Assembly (NCBI GenBank): GCA_020137815.1
Contig: CM035354.1
Span: forward strand, 434,001 to 498,000
DNA: 64,000 nucleotides
Reading direction: 5' to 3'
From: Hormiphora californensis
Lineage: Eukaryota; Ctenophora; Tentaculata; Cydippida; Pleurobrachiidae
This document shows, one piece after another, positions 25,031 to 36,715 of this stretch. The notes below the pieces were generated by a model that made no database searches, was not told where the DNA came from, and was given only the letters and a program-made list of their open reading frames with translations. Numbering within the stretch: the stretch's first letter is position 1; each line of letters begins with the position of its first letter. Position numbers and translations under genes: made by a program.

Positions 25031-25340
25031 TCTCTATTATAATTTGGAGATGAACGTCGAAGTGATGGTCGTTCGTTCAGTGCGTTTCTAAGCGACTGCT
25101 CCTTCATAAAACACTTTATGTGACCAAAGCTGTAAAGCTGTCATTCACACTTTTTGAACTTCCGGTGGAAGTTTGTTAACATTTTCGAATGACTTTTAAC
25201 ATGCCAGTCCCCATAGTTACCGATTCAGTTGCCATGGCAACCGTGTTATTGACGTTGAAAGGGGCGAAAAGAACCGCCCGGCAAAGCCGGGTGGGTTATC
25301 AAAAGGCCCTTACTTGAGGCGCACCCAATGGGTGCGCTAG
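25031..25340 (+). mobile_element. Helitron-like non-autonomous unit, copy 3
   Basis: Abuts copy 2 exactly: CTAG|TCTCTATTATAATTT. It ends in CTAG followed by T, so the whole array sits between A and T, the Helitron insertion rule. The inner hairpin loop is GCAAAGC here, not GCGAAGC. Confidence 0.82.
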
Positions 25341-25587
25341 TCCTATAATACAGATGAGTTTGTGACAAAAAGTCTTGATCATATCTCCCACAATTATCAA
25401 TATAATGACACAATTACCAACATGACGCAGTATCAAGTTCACACAATTACGTGGCTGGCCGGATAATAAAAGAAGACACATCGCTATATTCGTGACCTTC
25501 TTCTTAGCGCTCTCGTGACACTAATAGCTCCCCGCATGGAGATAGGAGATATATATTGTATAGCACTTCTTGACGCCATTATATTCT

Positions 25588-25606
25588 TCTCTCTCTCCTC
25601 TCTCTC

Positions 25607-25651
<45 letters not shown>

Positions 25652-25688
25652 ATCTCTCTCTCACTCTCTCTCTCTCTCTCTCTCTCAC

Positions 25689-25761
<73 letters not shown>

Positions 25762-25762
25762 A
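25588..25762. repeat. (CT)n microsatellite
   Basis: CT with regularly placed CACT interruptions. Confidence 0.95.
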
Positions 25763-26762
25763 TATCTTTCTGGATATCTTTCTCTCCTTCTCTGCGTCTC
25801 CATTGCTCCACTAACAGATCGCAATATATCATGATAATAGTGCAGTGCACTCTATCTGTTTCTAGGGATTCGTGAATTCTAAATTCGATACAAATTTGAA
25901 TAATAATGCATTTAATATAGGTATTAAAATTCACACGATTATCCCTTTCTTGCCAGCGCCGTGAAATGATGCTGTAGTATACTCCAATATAGGTATTCTG
26001 GGATTATAGTAGTCTCTCTTTCTCATATTTGTATCTCACCTGCAACTTGAAACTACAATGTATGAGCTGTACAGGAGCTACAAATTAAATGCTACTTTTG
26101 GATTTATATTGTGTGATTCTTGTTCATTTGTAGCTCCTATCCCATCATGTTAGTGAACTGTTTCCCTCTCTCCCTCTTTGCAATTTGTAGATAGGTCATT
26201 GTATTATATTTGTAGACTGCAGAGCGATTATCGTGCAATAAAGATGGAGAGGTGAAGATGCTCTCTCCATCTCTTATAGCTGTCTCTCTTTCTCTCCCGC
26301 TTAATCTGTGTTTCTCCAGGAGCTGTGTTCTATAAATGCACTTTATTAACCGTCTACCGTTGCTGCATAACTTCCATATGTGCAATAATGCCTGTGTCTA
26401 TCATGGGTATATTGCGTCCCTATAAAGGGCATTTTTGGTTTTTTTTGCCTGTGTTTCGCGCGCTCCGCCCTTCTTTACAAATGTAAAGGAGGGTTAGAAC
26501 ATACCAATTTTTAGTGACCTAATAGAGCCTATTAGAAGTAGAATTAGCTTGATAATGATTATACCCTACTTCGGCTTCGCATTGGATGGTTATGAAAATA
26601 TAAAAGGTTAGCGGGGAAACATAGCATTATAATGAAACATGATGCAGTTATTCTTTGTTGAGTAAGTTATTCTTGTTTGTACAGGCTCTCTTGAATTTCG
26701 ATTGCTCCAAAAACTGATCGAGAAACCAGAGACAATTTTCCAATGCCAATACTTGTGTCTGT

Positions 26763-26766
<4 letters not shown>
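25763..26766. other. No gene seen
   Basis: Contains a small mirrored pair AGGAGCTACAAAT / ATTTGTAGCTCCT (26072-26137) and one dispersed hairpin element. Confidence 0.5.
26459..26505 (+). repeat. Dispersed hairpin/GGGTTAGAACATAAC element, variant
   Basis: GCTCCGCCC, stem CCTTCTTTAC-AAAT-GTAAAGGAGG, then GGGTTAGAACATAC. Confidence 0.55.

Positions 26767-26812
<46 letters not shown>
26767..26812. repeat. (CT)n microsatellite
   Basis: Pure CT run, followed by a GC-rich stem TGGGGCC..GGCCCCA. Confidence 0.93.
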
Positions 26813-26813
<1 letters not shown>

Positions 26814-27232
26814 CCACTACACGCACCACTCCCACATGGGGCCGTGAGGCCCCATGCGAGAGCAGGGTTAAATCCCCCGGACCCGGATCCTGTTGGATCT
26901 GAGGGCCCGGAGGGCCTGCGGAGTAAAGGTAGGGTAGGTAGAACAATGTACATACGGGTAAATTTAACAATGTACATATGGGTTAAGGAAAGGGGATGAT
27001 ATTAAAAAGGGGGAAGTAAAGTGGGATTAAAGCTCATGGTGACGGAGCACAAGACCTCCTAAACTATCTGCAAAGAAGCCCAACCTGCTACAATGAATTC
27101 TAAGAAGAGACAACTCATCAGGAACTGAAGAAGCAAACCGTCTGAATCTAAGGCAGCCTAAAACAAGCAGGAACGGGTTCGAGCGAACAAAAATAAATAA
27201 ATACAAATGGATGATGATTACACGTCGAGCCA
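26813..27232. other. No gene seen
   Basis: GC-rich stem-forming patch 26835-26925, then ordinary sequence up to the minisatellite. Confidence 0.45.
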
Positions 27233-27756
27233 GAGAGCCAGCTGACCCCGTTCCAGAGAAGACAGCTGACCCCGTTCCAGAGAAGACAGCCACCCCGTTC
27301 CAGAGAAGACAGCTGACCCCGTTCCAGAGAAGACAGCCACCCCGTTCCAGAGAAGACAGCTGACCCCGCTCCAGTAAGGACAGCTGACCCCGTTCCAGAG
27401 AAGACAGCTGACCCCGTTCCAGTAAGGACAGCTGACCCCGTTCCAGTAAAGACAGCTGACCCCGTTCCAGAGAGGACAGCCACCCCGTTCCAGAGAGGAC
27501 AGCTGACCCCGCTCCAGTAAGGACAGCTGACCCCGTTCCAGTAAAGACAGCTGACCCCGCTCCAGAGAAGACAGCCACCCCGTTCCAGAGAAGACAGCTG
27601 ACCCCGTTCCAGTAAGGACAGCTGACCCCGTTCCAGTAAAGACAGCTGACCCCGTTCCAGAGAGGACAGCCACCCCGTTCCAGAGAGGACAGCTGACCCC
27701 GTTCCAGTAAGGACAGCTGACCCCGTTCCAGTAAAGACAGCTGACCCCGCTCCAAA
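27233..27756. repeat. 23/24-bp minisatellite, about 22 copies
   Basis: Units GACAGCTGACCCCGTTCCAG plus AGAA or TAAG/TAAA (24 bp) mixed with a 23-bp type GACAGCCACCCCGTTCCAG plus AGA. Unit types recur in a higher-order pattern. The 23-bp units shift frame, so the long minus-strand open frames are an artefact. Confidence 0.93.
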
Positions 27757-28769
27757 GAATCATCTCCGATGTAGAACCCTATCAAAAATGGAAGAAGTGG
27801 GTTAGGGGGGCTAGTAGAACAAAAACAGTATTGGTTAGAGGGTTAGTGGATAAAGGGGCGTTGGGGTCCACAGTTGGCTGGAAGATGCCTGTTCCACTGG
27901 TAACCCTGAGCCGGAGAAGGCGGGGTAGGAACATAATAGTTGGCGTTGATACACTGTGGGCCGCCTAGCCAAGATGTTTTTGTATTTTGTATTTTCTGAT
28001 TTTTTTCCGTATTTCTGATACACAGCCACGCTCAGCCGCGGCCACACGGACCTGGAAATCGAACAGGGGGAAAAGGGGATGGGGAAAAAGGTACTCCGTG
28101 TGACCCCGTTGCCCGGGGGGAAAAAGATTTGGAGGGGGGGGAGGGGAACAAAACAAACACAAAAAAAAACCACCCTCTCTCTCTCTCTCTTTACTTTTTT
28201 CCCCTTCCCTCTCTCCCTTCGCGGGTCTTCATTCCTTCTCTCTTCCCCCCTTTTTCTCACGGGCACTGAACCAAATCACATCCCCCCGATATTGGTTTTT
28301 TCCTAAGCTGGTAATTTGGAAAAAGAGTGGGTGATAAGGGGGGTTTTGGGAAAAGGTGGGGGAATCCCAATTTGGGGAGCCCCACCTTTTATTTTAAAGC
28401 GATTTGGCAAATATAGCTATTTGGAAAAATTTGTAAATAATGAATTTTTTAGGCTATTTGAGCGTCTTTAGAACTTATCATAATATTGTTGTTAGGTGTG
28501 CCTGATTTTAATTTTCAGTTTCTGGTGGAAAGAATCATCACGTAGCAGTTAGCAATTACAAAAATGAAAAGTTCGAATTGGGCCTCTCAACAAGACATTA
28601 CTGCAATACTTTGATCTTTTTGTTTTTTGTATGACATTTTCTCCCACTTATGACGCTCCATATTTTTATTTTTTCCTTTCCCTCTTTATTCCCTATTTCC
28701 CAATTTTCTTTTTGGGTCTTTGGTGTGGTTCATTTTGTACACAATTGCAGAGAGGGAGGGGAGAGAAGG
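27757..28769. other. No gene seen
   Basis: Increasingly run-rich towards the homopolymer island. Confidence 0.45.
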
Positions 28770-29487
28770 GGAAGGGAGAAAAAAACCCCCAAAAAAAAAG
28801 GGGGGGGGGTTGGGGGGGGAACCAAAAACTTTGGGGGAAATTTGGGGAAACCAAAGGGGTTGGGGGGGGTTTTTTTTTTTTTTTTTTTTTCCCCCCCCCC
28901 GGGGAAAAAAATTTGGGGAAAAAAAAAGGGGGGAAAAAAAAGGGGGGGTTTTTTTTTTTTTTTTTTTCCCCCTTTTTAAAAAAAAGGGGGGGGGGGTTTT
29001 GGGAAAAAAAAAAAAAAAGGGGGGGGGAAAAAAAACCCGGGGGGGGGGAAAAATTTAATTTTCCCCCCAAAACCCCCCCTTTTTTCCCCCCCTTTCCCCC
29101 CCCTTTTTTTCCCCCCCCCTCTCCCGGGAAAAAATTTTTTTCCCCTTTATTTTTTGGGTTTTTTTTTTTAAAAAATTTTTTGGGGGGGGGAAAAACCCCC
29201 CCCCCTTTTTTTTTTAAAAATTTTTTTTTGGGGGTTTGGGGTTTAAAAGGGGAAAAAATTTGGGGGGGGTTTTTGGGGGGAAAAAAAAGTTTTGGGGGGC
29301 CCCCTTTTTTTTTTTTTTGGGGAAAAAAATTTTTAAAATTTTAAAAAAAACCCCTTTAAAAATTTTTTTAAGGGAAATTTTTTTTTTTAAAAATTTTGTT
29401 GGGGTTTTTTAAAAAATTTTTTTTTAAAAAATTTTTTTTTTTTTTAAAAAAAAAAATTTTTTTTCCTTTAAAAGGGTTTCCCCCCCT

Positions 29488-29526
<39 letters not shown>

Positions 29527-30600
29527 CCCCCCCCCTTTAAAAAAAAGGGCCCTTTTTTTAAGGCCCCCTTCCCCCAAAACCCCCCTTAAACCCCCCCCCA
29601 AACCCCCCCCCTTTTTTAAAACCAAACCCCCACCCCCCGGGAAAAAAAACCCCCCCCCCCCCAAAAAAAAAGGGCCCCAATGGGGCCCCCCGGGGGGGCC
29701 CTGGGGCCCCCCCCGGGGGGGGGGAAAAAACCCCCCCCCGGGGGGGGGGGGGGAAGGGGGCCGAGAAGGGGCCCAAAAAGGGGGAGGGGGGGGGAGGGAA
29801 AAAAGGGGAAAAAAAAAAGGGGGGGGGGGCCCCCCCCCCGGGGGGGAAAAAAGGGGGGGGGGAAAAAAAAAAAGGGGGGGGGGGGAAAAAAGAAGAATTT
29901 AAGGGAAAAAGGGGAAAAGGGAGAGAGAAATTTTAAAAAAAGGGAAAGGGGGAGGGAAAAAGGCGGGAAAAGGGGGGAAAGGGGAAAAAGGGGAACCGAT
30001 TTGGGGGAAAAAAAAAAAAGGAAAAAAAAGGGAAAAAAATTTTAAAAACCCCAAAAAAAATTTTTTTTTCCGGTTTTTTTAAAAATTTTTTTTTGGGGTT
30101 TGGGAAATTTTTTTTTAAACCCCCCCCCAAAGGGAAAAGGCCCCCCCCAAAAATTTTTTGGGGCAAAACCCCCCTTTTTCCCTTTAAAAGGGGGGAAAAA
30201 AAAAATTTTTTTTTCCCCCTTTAAAACCCCCAAAATTTTTTGGGAAAAAAACCCCCCCTTTTTCCCCCCCCAAAAAATTTTTTTTTTCCCCCCCCCAAAA
30301 ACCCCCTTTTTTTCCCCCCCTTTTTTAACCCCCGGGAAAACCCCTTTTTTTTTTAAAATTTTTTCCCCAAAAAAAAACCCCTTTTTTGGGCCCCTTTGGG
30401 GGGAAAGGGGGGGTTTTTTTTGGGAAAAAAAAAAAAAAAAGGGCCCAAAAAAAAAAGGGGAAAAAAAAAAAGGGGGAAAAAAAAAAAAAACACAAAAAAA
30501 ACCCCCAAACCCCCCCCGGGGGAAAAAAAAGAAAAAAAAAATCCTTAAAAAAAAAATTTTTTTTTAAAAAACCCCCAAAAAAAAAAGGGGGGGGTTTTGA
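28770..30600. other. Homopolymer-run island, consensus artefact
   Basis: About 1.8 kb made almost entirely of mono-base runs of 3-25. Real genomic DNA does not look like this; all open frames here are meaningless. It is flanked by GA-rich sequence (30600-30760). Confidence 0.93.
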
Positions 30601-31073
30601 AGGAGAGAGAGAGAGAGAAGAAACGAGAGAGAAGAGAAGAGAGAGGGGGAAGGAGAGAGGAGAGAGAGAGGGAAGAGAGAGATAGGAGAGAGGGAGAGAG
30701 GGAGAGAGAGGGAAGGGGAAAAAGGGAGAGAGAGAGGGGAAAAAGTAGGGGAAAGAGAGATTTTCCATTTTTGGAGAACCAGATTTGGCGGAATTTCCCC
30801 CGCTCCCCAACCATTTAGTATGAGACCAAAATGGATCTTTGGGAAATTACAATACGCCCACTAATTTTTTTTTCCTTTTTTTTTTTTTGATTCACCCCTT
30901 TGTTTTTCCCCTGAAATTTTTAAGTTTTTTTTGGGACATTACAAAATCCAGACCCAAAGAAAGTATGCCCCAACAAGCCATGTTGAGTAAGAAAACAAGC
31001 CATTATCTAAAACTCCCCCAAAAAAAAAATTTGTTTCTGTTTTCATTCACTTCATAACTGATAATTTTCCCAG

Positions 31074-31175
31074 GACACGACCATGTCATCCTCCTCCTCT
31101 CTCGGCTCCCTTCGATCACGCCGTCACTCCACATCAAGCACCCACCTCCATCACCACCACGATATTCAATCAACG
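31074..31175 (+). CDS. Candidate exon, Ser/His-rich with RRHS site
   Basis: Acceptor ataattttcccag and donor ACG|GTAATT bound exactly 34 codons. The peptide contains MSSSSSLGSLRSRRHSTSS and a run of four His. The SRRHS motif is a classical PKA site and the exon ends in phase 0, which matches the phase needed by the exon starting at 39714. It could therefore be the exon just upstream in the PDE3-like gene, at 8.5 kb distance. It lies between two low-quality sequence islands, so neighbouring exons may be unreadable. Confidence 0.38.
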
Positions 31176-31239
31176 GTAATTAGATATTTTTAGTTACATT
31201 TGGATATAGTTTTACAATTTTGGTGCAGATAAGAAGAAT

Positions 31240-31810
31240 GAACATTATTAATTTGGGGGGGGGGCCCTTTTTTGGGGGGAGGGGGGGGGGGGTCAGCCTT
31301 TTTTAGGGACCCCCCCCCCCCCTAAGGCACTAGTCACTGTTTCCCAACAGTGATCAGTGCCCCTTTAATTATAATGGGAAACGGAAAAAAGGCCAATTAT
31401 ATGTTATATGCCCCCATGTCAATTTTTTGTGTCTGTAAACAAGTTGAACAAAAACCGGCCCCCTTTTGGGTATAAAATAATTTACAAATCCTATTTGTAA
31501 AAAGGGGGGTTTGGGGCCGGGGAAAAAAAAGGGGAAAAAAAAAAAAAAAATTTTTTTTTTTTTCCCCCCCCCCGGGGGCCCCGGCCCCCCCAAAAAGGGG
31601 GGGGGGGCCCCCCCCCGGGGGGGGGAAAAACCCCCCCCCGGGGGGCCCCCCTCTTTCTCTCTTTTTTCTTTTCTCTCTTCTTCTCTCCCTCTTTCCCCCC
31701 TCCATTTTGCTTTTCCCCCTTTTGATTCCTCTCTCTCTCTCCCTCTCTCTCTTTTTGATCTCTACCCAAAAATCTCCCCCCCCCTTTTTTCAACCCGTTT
31801 TTAACCCCGG
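31240..31810. other. Homopolymer-enriched, error-rich sequence
   Basis: G/C/A/T runs up to 20, adjoining a CT-rich patch at 31650-31760; ends shortly after the candidate exon 31074-31175. Confidence 0.75.
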
Positions 31811-32137
31811 CTCAAAAGCGATCATTCGCCCACCCTGCTCAAAAAATACTAGCACTACCATAACGAGGTTTAAAAAAAAGTTTAAAATTTATCTGTGCCA
31901 AGTCTAGACCCGTCCCAAATTTTCTAACCCACATCGCGTAGGGGTGTGAATTTCAGCACAGCTGAGGCGCTATCAGATAGTTGTACTACTACTGCAGCTG
32001 TTACTTGGTTCAGGTAGCAGTATAGACCTACTGGTATAACACTACAAAACATGATACATAATGAAAAATCTTTTCAACTCAAATCTTCTCGTATTTTCTA
32101 TAGATTTCACTCTGGCTCACATTTCCTTATGGCAGCG

Positions 32138-32368
32138 GATTACGGGGGCCCGGATGAGACGCCCGTACCAATCGCCCGTACCAGTCGCCCGTACATTTGC
32201 TTTGCGCATTACGTTTCACCACACTTTCACCACAACAAAACACATGTGCGTAACGCGCATGTACCTTTTTGTGGTGAAAGTGCGATGAAACGTAATGCGC
32301 AAAGCAAATGTACGGGCGACTGGTACGGGCGATCTATACGGGCGATCTATTCGAGCCCCCGTAATCCC
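32138..32368. mobile_element. 231-bp inverted-repeat MITE
   Basis: Ends GGATTACGGGGG / CCCCCGTAATCC; the long central arms (CGTACATTTGCTTTGCGCAT, GTTTCA, CACTTTCACCACA) pair almost perfectly. Copies of ACGGGCGA flank the core. Confidence 0.82.
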
Positions 32369-32743
32369 CCGTGTATCTCTCATTTACAAGTTACAGATGC
32401 ATCACCCCATCATATGTTTTCTATGTTTATCTATTTTCTAATTCGTAAACTTTCATTTGGTCTGAACTGTATGGATCACAAAACGTTAGATCCTTAATAT
32501 ATATAATAGTTAGACTAGCCGCGTGCCGCGAATTAGCCTCAGTACTGTCCGTTCAACTAAAGGAGCTCCATATACTAGTGAGTTCTCGGAAAGATTTATA
32601 TCTGGCCTAGAGAGTAATGCCTGGAATTATATCTGGCCTAAAGAGTAATGCCTGGAATAGGCTACCTACCTAGAGTAATGCTCTGAATAGCAATTCTGAC
32701 AATTGCTCTTATAGCAGCTTTGATCTCTCTCGTCTCGAGTTGG

Positions 32744-32784
32744 GGCCTAACAAGCCCAACTGTTGGGCTTGTTAGGCAAACTCA
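32744..32784. repeat. Perfect short hairpin
   Basis: GCCTAACAAGCCCAAC and GTTGGGCTTGTTAGGC pair perfectly around one base. No U-run follows, and this is animal DNA, so it is not read as a terminator. Confidence 0.75.
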
Positions 32785-33769
32785 ACCGTCACCACTAGTT
32801 CCCTGCAGTACAGAGAGAACTTTTTAAAAAATGGAGTTAATTATTATTCAGGCTGCATGCTACCAATTTAAACATATATTTGCCTAAAATAGTTTTTAAG
32901 TAAAAACTTTTTTTTACTCGAGTCTATTTTATTCCCTTACTTTATTACTCTATCTTTATTACTCTATCTTTATCGAGCACGTTACTCCATGGAAGGGTGG
33001 GGGTCTCTCCTGCACTCTCCCCTCGCATCTAATGGAATGAAGAAAAAAACACTTTAAAGTTGAAGAAGAAAAGGAAAAACCTGTGGGTCTGGCCCAAGAA
33101 ATTGTTTTTGCTTTTCAATGACGTATTTGTTGGTAACGTAAAATTTTAATCAGTGGTATTTTCCCTTTTAAAAAGTTCCCCCCCATAATTTTTGTTAGCA
33201 GTTTGTTTGGAAATGATATACATGTGCACTTTTTGAGTTTGAAATTTTTTGCAGTTGAAAATTTTTGAACGTAAAGGGGTGCAAAAAAAATTTTTTTTGG
33301 GTTTGATAGCCCATTAAATTTTATGAACGTTCTAACCATTTAACCGCTTTAAAAATAGAACGAGCTTGGATTATAGTTCGGCCGTATAACTCGCCTTGGG
33401 TTATTTTGGGCTCCATAAACTAACTAAATATGTCAATCAAGTAGTCACAAATGACACTCCGGCCCCCCGCTAAAGATTTTGGGCGAGTTTTTGGGTCGAC
33501 TTTTTAACCCTACAGTGGCTCATTCGGAAGTAAATCTAACAGGTCCATGGAACTAGACTCTTTTCCTCAGGTCAGTGGCAAATGGTTTAAACACTATATA
33601 ATACTACAGTCAGCCCTTATTAATATAGTTAAGACTTTTTCATAGGGGGATGTACATCATAGTCCACTAACCCTGTTTTGGGTAAAAATTTGAAGTGAGT
33701 AAATCACCAATGAAAATAATGTGTCACAATCAATATAAGCTTGTCATGTCAATGTAAGGGTAAAACAAA

Positions 33770-35110
33770 AAGATGGAGCAAAATAAAGCGAGAAAGAGAG
33801 TCTAAATGGCCGGGGGCCCTTTTAGACATCTCTTTTCCCTTAATTTCTTTACTAGGGAAAAAATTTTGGGGGGGAAAACAAAGGGGTTTTGATCCCCTCC
33901 CCCCCCTAAAAAACGGGGGCCCCTTTTTTTTCCAAAAACCCCCCCCCCCCTCCTTTTTTTCTTTTCCCCGGGCTTTAATTTAAACGAAGGGAAAATTTAA
34001 AAACGATTTTTTGTAAAATGAGAAATTTAATAAAAACGTTTTTGACTATTTCATAACGTTATTGAATTTATTGATCGGTCTTCTATTTCTATTTGTACAA
34101 TTATTACTTCTCCCATTCTTACGAATCTAGATTTGTTTAGTTGCTTTATAATGTAGATCTAGTGAGTAGAGTAGTAGTAGAGTTGTGGTTAGATAATCGC
34201 TGGCAGTAGCCAGGCATGTCCAGAATCTAAGAAGACGAAAACAGAACACTTTCGACCTCTATTATATCGATCATTTTAGATTTCGCGTAGATGAGAATTA
34301 GTAAAATACAACTTTTTGTGCAATTTTCTAGCATCAGTTGTCAAGATTATTGTGCCCTCGAGAAAGCTTCTTTGTACCTATAATATCTCCCCCGATTTTG
34401 TTATCTGCTGGATATTGACAGGGAGTAACACGTGGGGTCACGTGTCCTCATTTGACGGGGTCAGTAGCTCTACAACAGAGAGAGAATATATTGGAGCTAG
34501 ATCTGGAATAGACTTGATCCCGTGTTGGGGTCAGTCATTATTTGTAGAGTAACGTCTCTTACTCAACAGGTCATTATATATACGTTTCCCAAACTCTGTA
34601 TCGCGTTGTTACAGAGTCTCCACTCTCCAGAGTCTGGAGTCTGGAGTCCAGACTCTATATCATCGTGGGGGCCTGGAATCCAGTTCCCCGTAAATGCTTT
34701 TATATTTGATTCAATTTGGACTGATCTGACTTTTAAGGGGAAAAGAAAAGGGGCTTTTTTGGTGAAAAGTGTTTTTAGTTTTTTAAAGGCCCCCTTATGC
34801 AAACATAAGAAACAATTTCTGTCTTTGCCCAAGTAAAAATGCCCTTTTTCCAACCCCCCCTCTTTTGAGAACATAACAAGCTTTCCAGCCCACCCGAGCG
34901 GGCCCCCCCGCCGAACCCGGGAAAGCCGGCAGGGGCCGGGGCCCCCGCGATGGTTTTTAGCAACAAAGGCCCTTTGCGTATCAAACTCAGTCAAGGGTGC
35001 TGGGCCCCCTTTTAGCACAATCCCTGCTCATTAGGGGTTAGAAGGACCCTTCTAGCAAAGTTAAACCCCCACCCGGCCCCCCCCTCAATAGGGGGCCCCT
35101 TTTCCCTCAC
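33770..35110. other. Mixed normal and homopolymer-enriched sequence
   Basis: Run-rich blocks at 33830-33980 and 34730-35110 with ordinary AT-rich sequence between. No gene supported. Confidence 0.5.
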
Positions 35111-36574
35111 AATAATTGCTTTCCCCCCCATAAAATTTGTGACATGTGACGTTTTGGGTGGGCACCCTCCCCTGGACCCAGGCACACAATGTGTGCTTGC
35201 CATCTCACACTGTTTATTATTATCAAGCACAGTGGGGCCTTCGATAGAAATTTAGACGTCCAAATGCATCGATAATGTAGCAGTATTATATCGACAATAC
35301 GTGCCCAAAAATCCAAAATTGATTTTAAGAGCGGATTTTTTCGACGGATAATATAAATCTGAGAGAGGGGGTATGTGATATAACGTCTGTAACCTAGACT
35401 TAGTTATCTGGGGCTAGACTAATATAGTACAATACAATTTTCAACCAAGTTCGGTAGCTTCGATTTTAGTCGAAAGGTTTGAGTGAATGTTGAATAAATT
35501 TGCCTCAGTAATGTGGCCTTTGTTTACTCCTTTTAGTTTTGCGAGAGTGTGAGCTGTCTGTGACAATTGTATATAATTATTTTTTGATTTTTCCTTGTAT
35601 TTTTTGAGTTTAGTTGTAAGCGATGGGTTTTAAAAGGAATTTAAAAATTTAATGTGCGGGGAGAGAGTGAGAGATTCATCAAGATATAAAGTGTGGGTGA
35701 AGGGGGGAGGAGTCATTAAAATAGAAAATTTTAGGGGGAGATTAATAAAAAGTGGGGCGAGGAGAAGGAGAGAGAGATAAAGAGAGGGGTTTTAGAGAGG
35801 CGGGAGAGGGAGGGGAGAGGATGGATAAATGTTATGAGTCAAATTTCTGATTGCTAATCTCCATTGTTGTTCCTTCTCCTCATACATAGCAAACATATTA
35901 TTTTATGCAAACATTGTGACAATAATTGCGGAATCTTGGCAACATATTTTTTAAAACTCTAATTGGGCCCCCCTTTTTGTTCCCGGATTACAAGCTACTA
36001 CGTATCTCTGGAGTTCAAATAGTATTTAGTAAGTTAACGTTTTAACAAAAAACGGAAAAAAAACCAACAAACCCCTTTTTATCTAGCATGAGAAAGGAGA
36101 TGATGAAGTGAGAGAGTATACATCTTGCATGTTTACACCGTACTGCTAAAGCAATGCAGCATCTGTGATGGATCTTGATTTAGTTAGACTTGCGTAGTCA
36201 TGTACATTGGTTGTGCCTCATGAATGATCTACCGAACCGGCCTCATACACATGTGCCTAAGCTGGTTGCGCTCATTGTTGTAGCCCAAAATTTAGATACA
36301 CGGTTGTGTGAACAGATTTGTTGCATTTTCTAACTTAAAAACCCCTCATTTTAGATTTTGTGTGAAGAAGAGAGAAAGGTTGCAAAAGAAGCAATCTTAT
36401 TTTGAGCTATAAGATACTCTCTAGCATCTAGTAAGAACACTAGAGGATGAGAGACTCTCCCGAGGTACAAGTGTGCTAATCGGGTTAGTGGTGTCCCAAA
36501 CAACGTACGATTGAGATTATCGAAAAACACATGTTTCAGCCGTTAGAGTAGAGCAGTTATATGACCAATAGCTA
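35111..36574. other. No gene seen
   Basis: AT-rich with a GA-rich patch at 35760-35820. Confidence 0.5.
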
Positions 36575-36715
36575 CCCTACTAAAATATAGTTCGACGAGA
36601 CGCGACGCGCGATCGATGAACGATCGATAAACGATCGATATCGATCGTTTATCGATCGTTTATCGATCGTTCATCGATCGCGCGTCGCGTCGCGTCGAAC
36701 TATATTTTAGTAGGG
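36575..36715. mobile_element. 141-bp palindromic MITE, TA target site
   Basis: TA|CCCTACTAAAATATAGTTCG ... CGAACTATATTTTAGTAGGG|TA. The arms pair to the centre with a single visible mismatch; the middle is repeated ATCGATCG. TA duplication and CCCTAC ends suggest a Tc1/mariner-type MITE. Confidence 0.85.

Larger units (their letters stand above)
31811..33769. other. No gene seen
   Basis: A 37-bp duplication (AGAGTAATGCCTGGAAT) at 32608-32660, and the listed MITE and hairpin. AT-rich. Confidence 0.5.

Noticed and set aside
27027-27785. 252-codon minus-strand open frame with Gly/Ser repeats
   Set aside because: It follows a 23/24-bp DNA minisatellite that is open in several frames on the minus strand, has no splice or start context and no homologous domain.
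28631-30810. Long open frames on both strands, Gly/Lys/Phe/Pro-only
   Set aside because: They arise from homopolymer runs in an artefactual block.
32747-32784. Bacterial-style rho-independent terminator
   Set aside because: Strong hairpin but no T-run, and the window is eukaryotic.
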